14,284 nt of DNA from CAZOOA01 sp964581355. GTDB taxonomy: Bacteria; Bacillota; Dethiobacteria; DTU022; UBA8154. Below the pieces are notes generated by a model. That model saw only the letters and a list, made by a program, of their open reading frames with translations, searched no databases and was not told the origin of the DNA. The stretch spans positions 1-14,284 of the forward strand of contig CAZOOA010000069.1 of the NCBI GenBank assembly GCA_964581355.1, given 5' to 3'. Below, piece by piece: positions 1-7,830 of this stretch; the first letter of the stretch is position 1, and each line of letters begins with the position of its first letter. The translations under genes and the position numbers were made by a program.

Positions 1-45
1 TAGTATGAAAATGGAGTTTCCGTTTCCCGGTATCGGCTCCGGTTA
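1..45 (+). repeat. Direct repeat copy 1 (edge of window)
   Basis: Bases 1-19 are identical to 3798-3816, and bases 30-45 match 3828-3843 with one mismatch. The stretch between them differs in sequence and by one base in length. The copy may extend to the left beyond the window. The function is unknown; it could be an intergenic repeat or a relic of a duplicated 3' flank. Confidence 0.7.
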
Positions 46-324
46 TCTTCGCGACAAAGCGCTAAGGCTCAGTTCAAGCTTCCGCCGGCCGACCTGCAAA
101 CTTAGGCATCCTGCCACGGTTGCAGGCGGCGGGCGTCCATGCCCGCCGGGCCGGCTCCAGTGCTTTCACTTCACCAAGCGCTTATAGCCGCTTGACAAAG
201 TCACCGATACAGGGAAAGCGGACCTCATCCAGGTGGGAAGCGGGCCTGAAAACCCATTTCCATCCCCTGTTGTCGCCCGCAAAGGTCGTGGGATTGGTAT
301 GCAAATATAGTATTTCAGTTGCCT
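1..324. other. Non-coding stretch downstream of the HisC-type gene; no gene recognised
   Basis: I see no convincing gene here; the open frames lack ribosome binding sites and family motifs. Bases 1-45 belong to a direct repeat listed separately. A GC-rich hairpin lies at 127-148 (8-bp arms, 6-nt loop) but has no T-run on either side, so it is not a standard terminator. The aminotransferase on the minus strand ends at 325, so this stretch is its 3' flank. Confidence 0.6.
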
Positions 325-1431
325 CTAACCGGTTTGCAGTTCGCCGAGCGAATGTTCCAGCGCTTCGATAAAACGCTGGTTCTGTTCCCGGGTGCCGATG
401 GAAAGACGGATGAACCGGGGGTGTCCAAAAATATCTCCCGTGCGGACAATCACTCCCTGACGCAACAGGCTTTGGAACAGATCCCGGGAATCCACCCCGG
501 TGTTGACAAAAATGAAGTTGGCTTCGGTGGGCAGATAAAAAAGGCCCAACCGGTCAAACTCTCCAGCCAGGTATTCCTTCCCTTCCCGATTAACCCGGTA
601 AACCTCCCGGACGTACTCTTCATCCTGCAGAGCAGCCCTGGCGGCCACCTGGGCTGCAGCATTGACATTGAAAGGTTCCCGCACCGTGTTCAGGTCGGTT
701 ATAACCTCTTCCGGGCCCACCCCGTAGCCGATGCGCAGCCCTGCCAGGCCGTAAATCTTGGAAAATGTCCGCAGGGTCAGCACGTTATACCCCTGCTTGA
801 CCCAGTCCAGGCTTTCCGGGTAATCGGGATCGGTTACATATTCGTAATAGGCTTCATCCATGACCACCAGGATATCTGAGGAGACTTTGTCCAGGAAAGA
901 GGCCAGTTCCTGCCGGGACACAATGGTCCCCGTCGGGTTGTTGGGATTGCAGACAAAAATCATCCGGGTTTTCTCTGTAATAGCTCCCAGCATCGCATTT
1001 AAGTCATGGCGATAGTCCTGCAGCGGAACCTTCACCACCTCAGCGTTCATCAACCGGGCACAAAAATCGTACTCGGAAAAAGACGGGTCAGCCACTACCA
1101 CTTCATCGCCGGGATCCAGGTACGCTGTGCCAGCCAGGGTAATCAGCTCATCGGCACCGTTGCCAAAGGTTATCTGCTCCTGCTTTACCTCCAAGCGGGC
1201 AGCCAAGTCCTGTTTTAAGTAAAAGCAGTTCCCGTCGGGATAAAAATTGAGCCGGGGCATATATTCTTTTAAAGCCTCCAGGGCCCTGGGTGACGGGCCC
1301 AGGGGGTTTTCGTTGGAAGCCAGCTTAATAACGCCTGAAATACCCAGCTCCCTTTCCACTTCTTCCACAGGCTTGCCTGGAACGTACGGCGTAATTTTTT
1401 CCAAACAGGAGCGCTTGATGATTTTTTTCAT
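325..1431 (-). CDS. hisC: Histidinol-phosphate aminotransferase-type PLP aminotransferase
   Basis: Class I/II fold-type I aminotransferase of 368 residues, close to the usual HisC length (350-370). The family transfers an amino group from glutamate to imidazole-acetol phosphate in histidine synthesis; some members also act on aromatic 2-oxo acids. Visible landmarks are the N-terminal KLASNENPLGPSP segment (36-48), CNPNNPTG (161-168), the PLP-contacting Asp192 in MDEAYYEY, the Schiff-base Lys225 in TFSKIYGLAGLR with Arg233, and the carboxylate-binding Arg342 in FIRLSIG. The ATG has an upstream AAAGGG with 8-nt spacing. Its first bases overlap the TGA of a short upstream gene tail (ATGA), suggesting translational coupling. 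No other his or aro gene is in the window, so HisC versus aromatic aminotransferase cannot be settled here. Confidence 0.9.
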   Translation of the reverse strand: MKKIIKRSCLEKITPYVPGKPVEEVERELGISGVIKLASNENPLGPSPRALEALKEYMPRLNFYPDGNCFYLKQDLAARLEVKQEQITFGNGADELITLAGTAYLDPGDEVVVADPSFSEYDFCARLMNAEVVKVPLQDYRHDLNAMLGAITEKTRMIFVCNPNNPTGTIVSRQELASFLDKVSSDILVVMDEAYYEYVTDPDYPESLDWVKQGYNVLTLRTFSKIYGLAGLRIGYGVGPEEVITDLNTVREPFNVNAAAQVAARAALQDEEYVREVYRVNREGKEYLAGEFDRLGLFYLPTEANFIFVNTGVDSRDLFQSLLRQGVIVRTGDIFGHPRFIRLSIGTREQNQRFIEALEHSLGELQTG

Positions 1432-1541
1432 TTTTTCAGCCCTTTCCTCAGGTTTCTCAAGGTTTCTCCGAAAGTTTCACGCTTCAATGCACGGTCGTTC
1501 TTTTCGACAACTGCCGCGATAAATCCTTCCTTGGGTTCCCA
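1428..1541 (-). pseudogene. 37-residue gene tail overlapping the hisC start
   Basis: A minus-strand frame begins after a TAA, has no ATG, and runs 37 codons to a TGA that overlaps the hisC ATG. It reads WEPKEGFIAAVVEKND and then RETFGETLRNLRKGLKK. Codon choice looks like that of the neighbouring genes, and the ATGA overlap is typical of a co-translated pair. The GETLxxLRKGL ending vaguely recalls HicB-type antitoxins, but the central CPEL-like motif is absent, so I do not assign a family. It is most simply the remnant 3' end of a gene once upstream of hisC. A chance open frame remains possible. Confidence 0.35.
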
Positions 1542-1572
1542 TTTTTAAAAGATTTAAGCGAAGCCGAAATAG

Positions 1573-1908
1573 TCAGTCCGCAGCTTCCAGGGCACGAACC
1601 GCTTTCAATTCCAGAACCCTGCAGCCTGTATCTGTATTTACTTTGATCCTGTGCCGGTTCGGATCCTGCCCGCAAACGACTCCCTCTACCTCCTGCAAGC
1701 CATCTTGCCCTTCCAGCATAATTCTTATTTTCAAACCCCGGGTATAAGACTGTTGAAGCAAGCATTCCCAGAGCTCAAGCACCTGCTCATCCCAAACGGG
1801 CCCGGAGGACTTTTGCCTCTCTTCCCTGCTCATCTTTTCCAGTTCGACCCTGTGCTCCGGAAGCATCATACTGCTGCAGGCAAACTGGTTGGTCATCCGT
1901 TTGCTCAT
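1573..1908 (-). CDS. YolD-like protein
   Basis: A 111-residue protein starting MSKRMTNQFA. I choose the ATG at 1908 because AAGGGAG lies about 6 nt upstream; an alternative start further out would extend through the promoter. The segment with MMLPEHRVELEKM (residues 14-26) followed by a WDEQVLELWE helix and a small beta-rich C-terminal half (KIRIMLEG, VEGVVCGQDPNRHRIKV) matches the YolD-like family (PF08863). YolD proteins are found in Firmicutes and are often encoded beside Y-family (UvrX/DinB-type) polymerases; their biochemical role is poorly known. No polymerase lies next to it here, so the gene is an orphan. A strong promoter with an overlapping LexA-like box is visible upstream, which fits DNA-damage control (inference). 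Confidence 0.75.
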   Translation of the reverse strand: MSKRMTNQFACSSMMLPEHRVELEKMSREERQKSSGPVWDEQVLELWECLLQQSYTRGLKIRIMLEGQDGLQEVEGVVCGQDPNRHRIKVNTDTGCRVLELKAVRALEAAD

Positions 1909-1951
1909 CAGATCTCCCTTCCTTCCCTGGCTTTTCAATACGTTTTCTGTT

Positions 1952-1980
1952 ATTATACGGTACGCAAGAATAAATATCAA
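1952..1980 (-). promoter_or_regulatory. Sigma-A-type promoter of the YolD-like gene
   Basis: On the minus strand TTGATA (1980-1975) and TATAAT (1957-1952) are separated by exactly 17 bases. That is 5 of 6 and 6 of 6 matches to the vegetative consensus. It lies 43 bases upstream of the YolD-like start. Confidence 0.75.
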
Positions 1981-2009
1981 GAACTATTGTTCTGACAGAA
2001 CAAGCGTAC
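1980..2009. promoter_or_regulatory. LexA-like operator: perfect GAAC-N4-GTTC box plus an imperfect second box
   Basis: GAACTATTGTTC at 1981-1992 matches the Firmicutes LexA/DinR core GAACNNNNGTTC exactly. Its flanking A1980 and T1993 extend the symmetry, and the box directly abuts the -35 of the YolD promoter (sharing base 1980). A second site, GAACAAGCGTAC at 1998-2009, differs by one core base. The two sites share a perfect 7-bp inverted repeat, TTGTTCT-GAC-AGAACAA (1987-2003). Bound LexA here would block the promoter; this is inference from motif and position. Confidence 0.6.
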
Positions 2010-2211
2010 ACAGACCTGGAAGGAAAAATAGTAGAAAAATTCTTCAACACCGCAACTTTTTTCCATCTTTTGAGTTAAAAATAATAGAGGTTAACTGTCT
2101 ATCAGCATTGGGTTTTGAGATAATTATATTCAGGTGTTTCCCTGTTGTACTATTATGGCTATCAAATGAACAGGGGGCAAGCGCCTAGATTGATTTCCAG
2201 GAGGGCACAAT

Positions 2212-2985
2212 TTGGCAGTTAAAGCTTCGAAGCGTTACCGGGCCTATATCGCATACTTTTTCCTCTGCCTGCTTCTCCTGGCCGGCTTTTCAGGCTGGGG
2301 GCTTTATGCAGGTTGGTTTTTGACCATCGACTGGGATAACCCGGAGCCGTTTTATTTGCAGGAAAGCACCATCCACCAGGTAAATGGCGCCCTGGTCCTG
2401 GACTATAATCGGCACAATATTGACTATATCCCCCTAAAAGAGAGCCCGGATGACCTGGTTAACGCCTTTATCGCGGTAGAAGACAGCCGCTTTTACCAGC
2501 ATAGCGGGGTGGATATCATTGGGATCTTTCGGGCCCTGGCAGCCAATATTGTATCCGGGCAGGTTGTCCAGGGAGGCAGCACCATTACCCAGCAGCTGGC
2601 CCGGAACCTGTTTTTAGGCCATGAACGCACGCTGGAACGAAAGCTGGCTGAAATCAGCATCGCCTTCCAGCTGGAACACAAGTATGAAAAAGATGAAATC
2701 ATGGAGATGTACCTGAACCAGATTTACTTTGGAGACGGAAACTGGGGGGTTAGCCAGGCAGCCCGAACCTATTTTGATAAAGATGTGGCAAACCTTACCC
2801 TGGCAGAGTCCTCTTTGCTGGCCGGCTTGGTGCAATCGCCCAGCACCTATGCCCCCACCAGGGGCTGGACCCTGGCGGTAGCAAGACAAAAAGTGGTATT
2901 GAACCGCATGGTGGAACTAAACTACATTACACAACAGAAGGCAGAAGAGGCAAAAATGGATGAACCGGCACCCCTGGGCAACTGA
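2212..2985 (+). CDS. Membrane-anchored monofunctional peptidoglycan glycosyltransferase (GT51)
   Basis: A 257-residue protein that starts with TTG, 6 nt after a strong AGGAGGG. Residues 10-35 form one hydrophobic N-terminal anchor, placing the enzyme outside the membrane. The GT51 motifs follow in order: AVEDSRFYQHSGVD (88-101) with catalytic Glu90, GGSTITQQLARNLFL (121-135), RKLAEISIAFQLE (143-155), and KDEIMEMYLNQIYFGDG (160-176). These enzymes polymerise lipid II into glycan strands. The protein stops soon after the GT51 domain and no transpeptidase domain follows in any frame, so it is an MGT-type enzyme. Descent from a class A PBP by loss of the 3' half is possible. A second GT51 gene, the full class A PBP, lies downstream on the other strand. 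Confidence 0.88.
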   Translation: MAVKASKRYRAYIAYFFLCLLLLAGFSGWGLYAGWFLTIDWDNPEPFYLQESTIHQVNGALVLDYNRHNIDYIPLKESPDDLVNAFIAVEDSRFYQHSGVDIIGIFRALAANIVSGQVVQGGSTITQQLARNLFLGHERTLERKLAEISIAFQLEHKYEKDEIMEMYLNQIYFGDGNWGVSQAARTYFDKDVANLTLAESSLLAGLVQSPSTYAPTRGWTLAVARQKVVLNRMVELNYITQQKAEEAKMDEPAPLGN

Positions 2986-3147
2986 GTATCACCCCTTTCC
3001 GGGAAAAACAAAACCTTGCAGTGGGTGAAAGGATCTCCAGGGATATGTAATATGATATGTATTATATTGAAGGATTTCAAGGAAGAATATAGAAACAATA
3101 AAACAAAGGGAAAACTGAAAAACAAGCAGAAAAGAGGAGGATGAACC

Positions 3148-3687
3148 ATGACACAAAGTTCCCGTGAAGAAAAAAAGAAGAAAGTTATTGAGGTTTTGAA
3201 CAAGGCGCGCTCCATGGAGCTCCAGGCCATTCATCAGTATATGAACCAGCACTACACCCTGGATGACATGGACTACGGCGAGCTGGCTGCCAATGTCAAG
3301 CTGATTGCCATTGATGAAATGCGGCATGCTGAAGCATTTGCCGAGCGGATCAAGGAGTTGGGTGGAGATCCTACCGTTGAGTTGGCCGGTGCAGTTGTCA
3401 CCAGACAGGATCCGGAAAATATTTTCTCTTTTGATTCAGAAGAAGAGCAGACGGCCATCGAAGCCTATAACCAGTTCCTGCTGGTCTGCCGGGAAAATGG
3501 GGACAGCACGACGGTCAAGCTGTTCGAAACGATCATTGATGACGAGCAGGAGCACCTGAATTACTTTGATTCCATTGACGGGCATATCAAAAACCTGGGC
3601 TCCTCTTACCTGGCCCGGATTGCCGGCACTCCAGCAGATACCGGCGGTGTTTCCAAGGGTTTCATCAACAAAGGAGAACAAGGGTAG
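3148..3687 (+). CDS. Bacterioferritin-type diiron protein
   Basis: A 179-residue ferritin-like four-helix protein with a strong SD (AGAGGAGG) 7-8 nt before the ATG. The diiron ligand pattern is complete: Glu24, Glu57-x-x-His60, Glu105 and Glu133-x-x-His136. This matches the E18/E51/H54/E94/E127/H130 set of bacterioferritin. The residue after Glu57 is Met58, which aligns with Met52, the haem axial ligand of Bfr, so interfacial haem binding is possible. The family stores iron by oxidising Fe(II) at the diiron site and limits Fenton chemistry. The C-terminal 25 residues after about 155 (rich in Gly, Ala, Thr) extend beyond the usual Bfr length of about 158. The gene is separated from the upstream glycosyltransferase by about 160 bases and seems independently transcribed. 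Confidence 0.82.
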   Translation: MTQSSREEKKKKVIEVLNKARSMELQAIHQYMNQHYTLDDMDYGELAANVKLIAIDEMRHAEAFAERIKELGGDPTVELAGAVVTRQDPENIFSFDSEEEQTAIEAYNQFLLVCRENGDSTTVKLFETIIDDEQEHLNYFDSIDGHIKNLGSSYLARIAGTPADTGGVSKGFINKGEQG

Positions 3688-3753
3688 GGAACTGCTTGGA
3701 GGCCGTTTTGACAGGGCAGCTGTTGTCATCAGAGCATTAATGAGTTCAACAAA

Positions 3754-3791
3754 AAAGCGTTCAGATCCAATCTTTTTGATCTGGGCGCTTT
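3754..3791 (-). terminator. Intrinsic terminator, between the convergent ferritin and class A PBP genes
   Basis: A 14-bp stem (3754-3767 with 3778-3791, two G-U pairs) encloses a 10-nt loop. On the minus strand it is followed by a run of six T, so it terminates the class A PBP transcript ending at 3850. On the plus strand only a short CTTTC follows, so it may work weakly for the ferritin gene. Confidence 0.75.
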
Positions 3792-3797
3792 CTCCGT

Positions 3798-3843
3798 TAG
3801 TATGAAAATGGAGTTTTAAGTTTTTCTGTATCGGCTTCGGTTA
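3798..3843 (+). repeat. Direct repeat copy 2
   Basis: The first 19 bases are identical to the start of the window and the last 16 match 30-45 with one change. The copy lies between the terminator and the class A PBP stop codon at 3850. Confidence 0.7.
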
Positions 3844-3849
3844 GCCCCT

Positions 3850-6690
3850 TCATGTCTCATTAGACCCTGGGGCACCGGCTTCACTCTCCTTATCCCCTTC
3901 CATCTCACTTAAGCCGGGGCTTTCAGGTGTTTTTTCTTGTTCTTCCCTTTGCTCCCTGTGCCCCTGTTCATCTTCACCTGTTTCATCCGCTTCCCCTTCT
4001 GCTACTGCTTCATCTGCTTCCCTTGCTTCGCTTTCAACTTTCTCTTTTCCAACAGGCGGCTGCGGTTTTTCTGAAGAAGAATCATGGCTTTCACCGCTGG
4101 CTGGCAAAACCTTTATGTTCCAGGCGGCAGGTTCAGACTGGAGACCTTCCTGGCTAAGAGCAAATAGATGATAGGTATATTCCCGGCCTTCAAGCAGGTT
4201 GGCATCTAAAAACTGGTTTTCTGAACCTGGTAGCGTGCTTAGCCGCGTAAATCCTTGCTCGCCGCTAGCTTGACGGTATAGAAGATACTTTGCAACCTCG
4301 TGATCCCGGTCCCACCAGAGGTGGGCCCTGGGGGGGCTGTAGAGCAGGTACGCGGAAAGCCCTGAAGGCTTGGGTGCGGGCTGCAGATCAGCATAGTCGG
4401 GTTCTTTTGTCATCAGATGATAACTGCACGTTCCTTGAGGAATCAGGTGTGTGGGAAAGATTTCGCTAACCAGATCACTGGAAGGACAGTTTGGTCCCGG
4501 TCTCAAGCCAGACTTGCTGCATATCCGAATGAAGCCGCTGATATTGGGTGGTCTTTCAAAAACAACAGCGGGAGCATCACCTTTGATCTGCGTAATCAAC
4601 CGGTTCATAAACACAATGGTGGAGGCACTCCCTCCCTGGATCCGTCCCAGCCGTTGAATGTCATGCCCCATCCAAAAAGAGACCACCAGGTCAGGGGTGT
4701 ACGCCACCAGGCAGGCGTCACGGTTATCGCTGGTAGTACCCGTTTTCGCCGCTACCGGGCGCCCCACCTGCAGCCTGGCAGCTGTTCCCCGGCGAACTGT
4801 ATCTATGAGCATATCCGTAATCAGAAATGCCGTTTGCGGGGAAAGCACCTGCTCAGGTTCGCAGTGATATTCATAGATTATCTCCCCGGAGGCGCTCTTT
4901 ATCCGCTGGACCGTATGAAGCGTTTTTTTTCTTCCCTGATAGGCCAGGACAGCATAAGCCTGGGCCATGTCAAAGGCCGTGACCCCGTGGGTCATGCCCC
5001 CAATGGCTGTGGCCAGGTTGTAATCACCTGGATGGATGGTGGAAATCCCCATTTTCCTGGCATACTCCAATCCCAGCTCCGGCGTAACCTGTTCTAAAGT
5101 TCTAATCGCCGGGATGTTTAACGAACGGACCAGGGCTTCCCGCACGGTCACCATTCCACGGAAGCGCCGGTCAAAATTTGCCGGCGCCCAGCTGCCCCGG
5201 ACAAAGGGGGAGTCATCGATCACCGAACCAGGTGTCATCATATTTGTTTCTAAAGCCGCAGCATAGGAGATGATGGGCTTGGCCGCCGAGCCCGGCTGAC
5301 GGCGGCTTAAGTAGCGCAGATCCTGGTTGTGGCCGCTATACTCTCTGCCACCGACCAGGGCCAGCACCTCTCCCGTTACCGGGTGGGCCACGACGGCAGC
5401 AGACTGGGGCTGGGGTATACCCGTTTCCTGCAACACTTCTTCCGGGTAGCCGGAATATTCAGCTTCGCTCAGCAGTTGTTTCATTATTCCCATGTCCACC
5501 CGGACAGTCTGCTGGGGATAAAGACTTTCATCGTTCAAGATGTCTTCAGCCGCCTGCTGAATTTCCGGGTCCAGGGTGGTATAGATTCGCAACCCGGCCT
5601 GGTAAATCACTTCATATGCTTCTTCCCGGCTGCTGTACTGGGGCATGGAAGTAATAATACTGATCAGCTCGTGATGGAGGACGTAGTCCAGGAAATAGGG
5701 AAAAGGGTAATCCCTGGAGGGAGGTTCAGCAAAAAAGAGTTCTTCATTGCGGGCTTCCTGCAGCTGCTCATGATCGATAAAGCCCAGCTCATACATTTTC
5801 GCCAGGACCAGGGATTGTCTTTGCTTGGCCGCTTCCGGGTTATGATAGGGAGAATAGTAATTGGGCGACCGTGGGATGCCGGCCAACATGGCCCCTTCAG
5901 CAACGCTTAAATCGCCGGCGCTTTGACCAAAATAGACCTGGGCAGCGGCTTCAATTCCATAGGCCCCGTGGGCAAAATAGATCTGGTTTAAATACATTTC
6001 CAGGATTTCATCCTTGGTATGCAGCCGTTCCAACTGCAGGGAAAACCAGGCTTCCTGGACTTTTCTGCGCATGGTTTTCTCCGGGGTTAAAAAGGCATTT
6101 TTAATCAGCTGCTGGGTGATGGTGCTTCCGCCCTGCTCCGTCCAGCTTCTCTGCTGCAAATTCGTAATGAACGCCCGGGTAATGGCGTTGGGGTCCACAC
6201 CGGCATGCTGGTAAAACCGCTCATCTTCAATGGCAATAAAGGCATTAATCACATGTTCCGGGATTGCTTCCAGGGAAACTTGAATGCGGTTTTGTTCACC
6301 ATACAGGCCCGCCAACTCTACTCCGTTGCGATCGAAAACATAAGATGTTGTTGCAGAATGCAGGTCACCCGGGTTGAAGGGTGGGGCCTCCTTGACATAG
6401 GAATAGACGATGCCAAAGGCCCCGGCCCCAAGGAACAACAAGGAAAGGACGGGAAATAAAAATAAAATCAGGGCCAACTGGAATAAACGTTTTTTCCGCT
6501 TTCTTTTTGCTGCTGACTTGCGCTTCTTTATAGCTGCCTCCCTGGCCCTACTGTCAGCATTATTATGAGGACACCCGCTCATCAGGGCTGAACGGGTGCT
6601 GTTACTGGCAGTGGTTTTGTTGCTGACAGTGGTGCTGGAACGGATGCCGGACTTCTGCCTGGAAGGGCGAAGTTTTTCCTGGCCTGCCAT
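3850..6690 (-). CDS. Class A penicillin-binding protein (bifunctional glycosyltransferase/transpeptidase, PBP1A type)
   Basis: A 946-residue protein. I prefer the ATG at 6690 because AGGGGG sits 6-7 nt upstream; the ATG at 6711 (7 residues longer) has no SD. Order: a basic Ser/Thr-rich cytoplasmic leader (1-66), a membrane anchor (about 69-98), GT51 with catalytic Glu155 in EDERFYQHAGVD and GGSTITQQLIKNAFL (187-201), and a transpeptidase with Ser468-x-x-Lys471 (SAAK), Ser523-Leu-Asn525 and Lys649-Thr-Gly-Thr. A Cys-containing segment (about 722-755) and a possible fibronectin-III-like domain (about 775-860) follow. The last 75 residues are highly acidic and rich in Glu, Ser and Gly, probably disordered. 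The enzyme polymerises and cross-links peptidoglycan outside the membrane and is a beta-lactam target. The terminator at 3754-3791 closes the transcript. Confidence 0.93.
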   Translation of the reverse strand: MAGQEKLRPSRQKSGIRSSTTVSNKTTASNSTRSALMSGCPHNNADSRAREAAIKKRKSAAKRKRKKRLFQLALILFLFPVLSLLFLGAGAFGIVYSYVKEAPPFNPGDLHSATTSYVFDRNGVELAGLYGEQNRIQVSLEAIPEHVINAFIAIEDERFYQHAGVDPNAITRAFITNLQQRSWTEQGGSTITQQLIKNAFLTPEKTMRRKVQEAWFSLQLERLHTKDEILEMYLNQIYFAHGAYGIEAAAQVYFGQSAGDLSVAEGAMLAGIPRSPNYYSPYHNPEAAKQRQSLVLAKMYELGFIDHEQLQEARNEELFFAEPPSRDYPFPYFLDYVLHHELISIITSMPQYSSREEAYEVIYQAGLRIYTTLDPEIQQAAEDILNDESLYPQQTVRVDMGIMKQLLSEAEYSGYPEEVLQETGIPQPQSAAVVAHPVTGEVLALVGGREYSGHNQDLRYLSRRQPGSAAKPIISYAAALETNMMTPGSVIDDSPFVRGSWAPANFDRRFRGMVTVREALVRSLNIPAIRTLEQVTPELGLEYARKMGISTIHPGDYNLATAIGGMTHGVTAFDMAQAYAVLAYQGRKKTLHTVQRIKSASGEIIYEYHCEPEQVLSPQTAFLITDMLIDTVRRGTAARLQVGRPVAAKTGTTSDNRDACLVAYTPDLVVSFWMGHDIQRLGRIQGGSASTIVFMNRLITQIKGDAPAVVFERPPNISGFIRICSKSGLRPGPNCPSSDLVSEIFPTHLIPQGTCSYHLMTKEPDYADLQPAPKPSGLSAYLLYSPPRAHLWWDRDHEVAKYLLYRQASGEQGFTRLSTLPGSENQFLDANLLEGREYTYHLFALSQEGLQSEPAAWNIKVLPASGESHDSSSEKPQPPVGKEKVESEAREADEAVAEGEADETGEDEQGHREQREEQEKTPESPGLSEMEGDKESEAGAPGSNET

Positions 6691-6974
6691 TTCATCCCCC
6701 CTCTTTTTCATCAGTGTTGAACAACGAAAGCTCTTTCCTTGCTTCTATATCTATAATAGTTTGCGCCATAAAATAGCACATCATCCAAAAGTATACTATT
6801 TCTTAATTTTCTGTCATATATTTGCCTGCCCATGACTCCTGATGGGCCAAATGATCTCACCAGCGATGATGGTAGGGAAAACAGCTGCTTTGCACTGCAG
6901 GTGTTAGTTTTCTTCTTCCAGGACGGAAAAGAAAACCTCTACAGAATAAATTCTTTTCATTATTTCCTCACCGG

Positions 6975-7712
6975 TTGCCTTCCCTGTCCGGGGCAGAAGC
7001 ACGGAAAACTCATCGCCTTCCAGAGGCCAGTATCTCCGAGGACAGGCAGGGGTGCCGCATTGCCATGGTAGACATTACAGCGCAAAAGCAGGCCGAAGAA
7101 GCGCTGCGGGAAAGCGAGCAGAAATACCGCACCTTGTTTGAAACCATGTCGCAGGGAGTTGTCTACCAAAATTCTGAAGCTAAAATTATATCTGCTAACC
7201 CAGCAGCCGAAAATATCCTGGGCTTATCGGTTGACCAAATGCAGGGGAAAACATGGACGGATCTCCGCTGGCGGACCATCCATGAGGATGGATCGGAATT
7301 CCCGGAGGAGTCACACCCATCCATGGTGGCACTCCGCACAGGCAAAGCGGTAAACAACGTGGTTATGGGAGTTTCTTCACTAAAAGGTGACAGGCAGGTA
7401 TGGCTCAATGTCAATGCAATACCGCAGTTTCTGCCCGGTGCAAGTGAACCATTTCAAGTTTTTATCACCTTTGAGGACATTACCGTGCGTAAACGTATGG
7501 CGATCTATAACAAGCTTACTGATAGAGAGAAGGAAGTTTTTAATTTGCTGGTCAAAGAGCGCAGCCGTAAACAAATTGCAGAAACTCTGAACATAAGCGC
7601 CAAAACTGTGGACAAGCACAGGGAAAACCTGATGGAGAAGTTAAGCCTGCAAACGATGGAAGAGGCTGTGCAGTTCGCCAGGATGATCGGGCTAATAGAA
7701 CCTGTAACTTAG
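6975..7712 (+). CDS. PAS-domain transcription regulator with LuxR-type HTH, apparently N-terminally truncated
   Basis: A frame of 245 residues from a TTG at 6975. A shorter start is ATG 7065, with a weak AGGGG 12 nt upstream. Residues 28-45 (RIAMVDITAQKQAEEALR) look like the end of a PAS/PAC module, the usual link to the next PAS. A full PAS domain spans about 45-172 (ESEQKYRTLFETMSQGVV, ANPAAENILGLS, FEDITVRKRM). A GerE/LuxR helix-turn-helix follows at 180-240 (LTDREKEVFNLLVKERSRKQIAETLNISAKTV in two parts, then DKHRENLMEKL). It should bind DNA in response to a sensed signal; the ligand cannot be read. An initial PAC tail without its PAS core and with no good start suggests loss of a longer N-terminal sensor part. 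No remnant of it is recognisable at 6712-6974. Confidence 0.75.
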   Translation: MPSLSGAEARKTHRLPEASISEDRQGCRIAMVDITAQKQAEEALRESEQKYRTLFETMSQGVVYQNSEAKIISANPAAENILGLSVDQMQGKTWTDLRWRTIHEDGSEFPEESHPSMVALRTGKAVNNVVMGVSSLKGDRQVWLNVNAIPQFLPGASEPFQVFITFEDITVRKRMAIYNKLTDREKEVFNLLVKERSRKQIAETLNISAKTVDKHRENLMEKLSLQTMEEAVQFARMIGLIEPVT

Positions 7713-7830
7713 AAAAAAGGACATCACTACATAAATTACAAACTGGGTCCTTCCCATCAATCAACCGGGATGACAAGCCTTCTGTATTCCTTCATTGTAT
7801 ATAATGTGCCTGTAATGATTACTTGAACTA

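Noticed and set aside
127..148. GC-rich hairpin with 8-bp arms
   Set aside because: No T-run on either side and no coding end within reach, so not called a terminator.
319..879. Plus-strand frame opposite the aminotransferase
   Set aside because: Antisense shadow of a gene with complete PLP motifs.
2140..2175. CCCTGTT/AACAGGG inverted repeat upstream of the glycosyltransferase gene
   Set aside because: A 7-bp match with a 22-nt spacer is likely by chance and no regulator fits.
3048..3064. TAATA-N7-TATTA dyad upstream of the ferritin gene, PerR- or Fur-box-like
   Set aside because: Arms of only 5 bp in AT-rich DNA and a poor match to both consensus boxes.
4417..5097. Long plus-strand open frame opposite the class A PBP
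   Set aside because: It is the shadow of the PBP transpeptidase region, whose catalytic motifs are clear on the minus strand.
7718..7757. AAGGAC/GTCCTT hairpin after the PAS-LuxR gene
   Set aside because: A 6-bp stem with a loop of about 26 nt and no T-run is too weak for a terminator.
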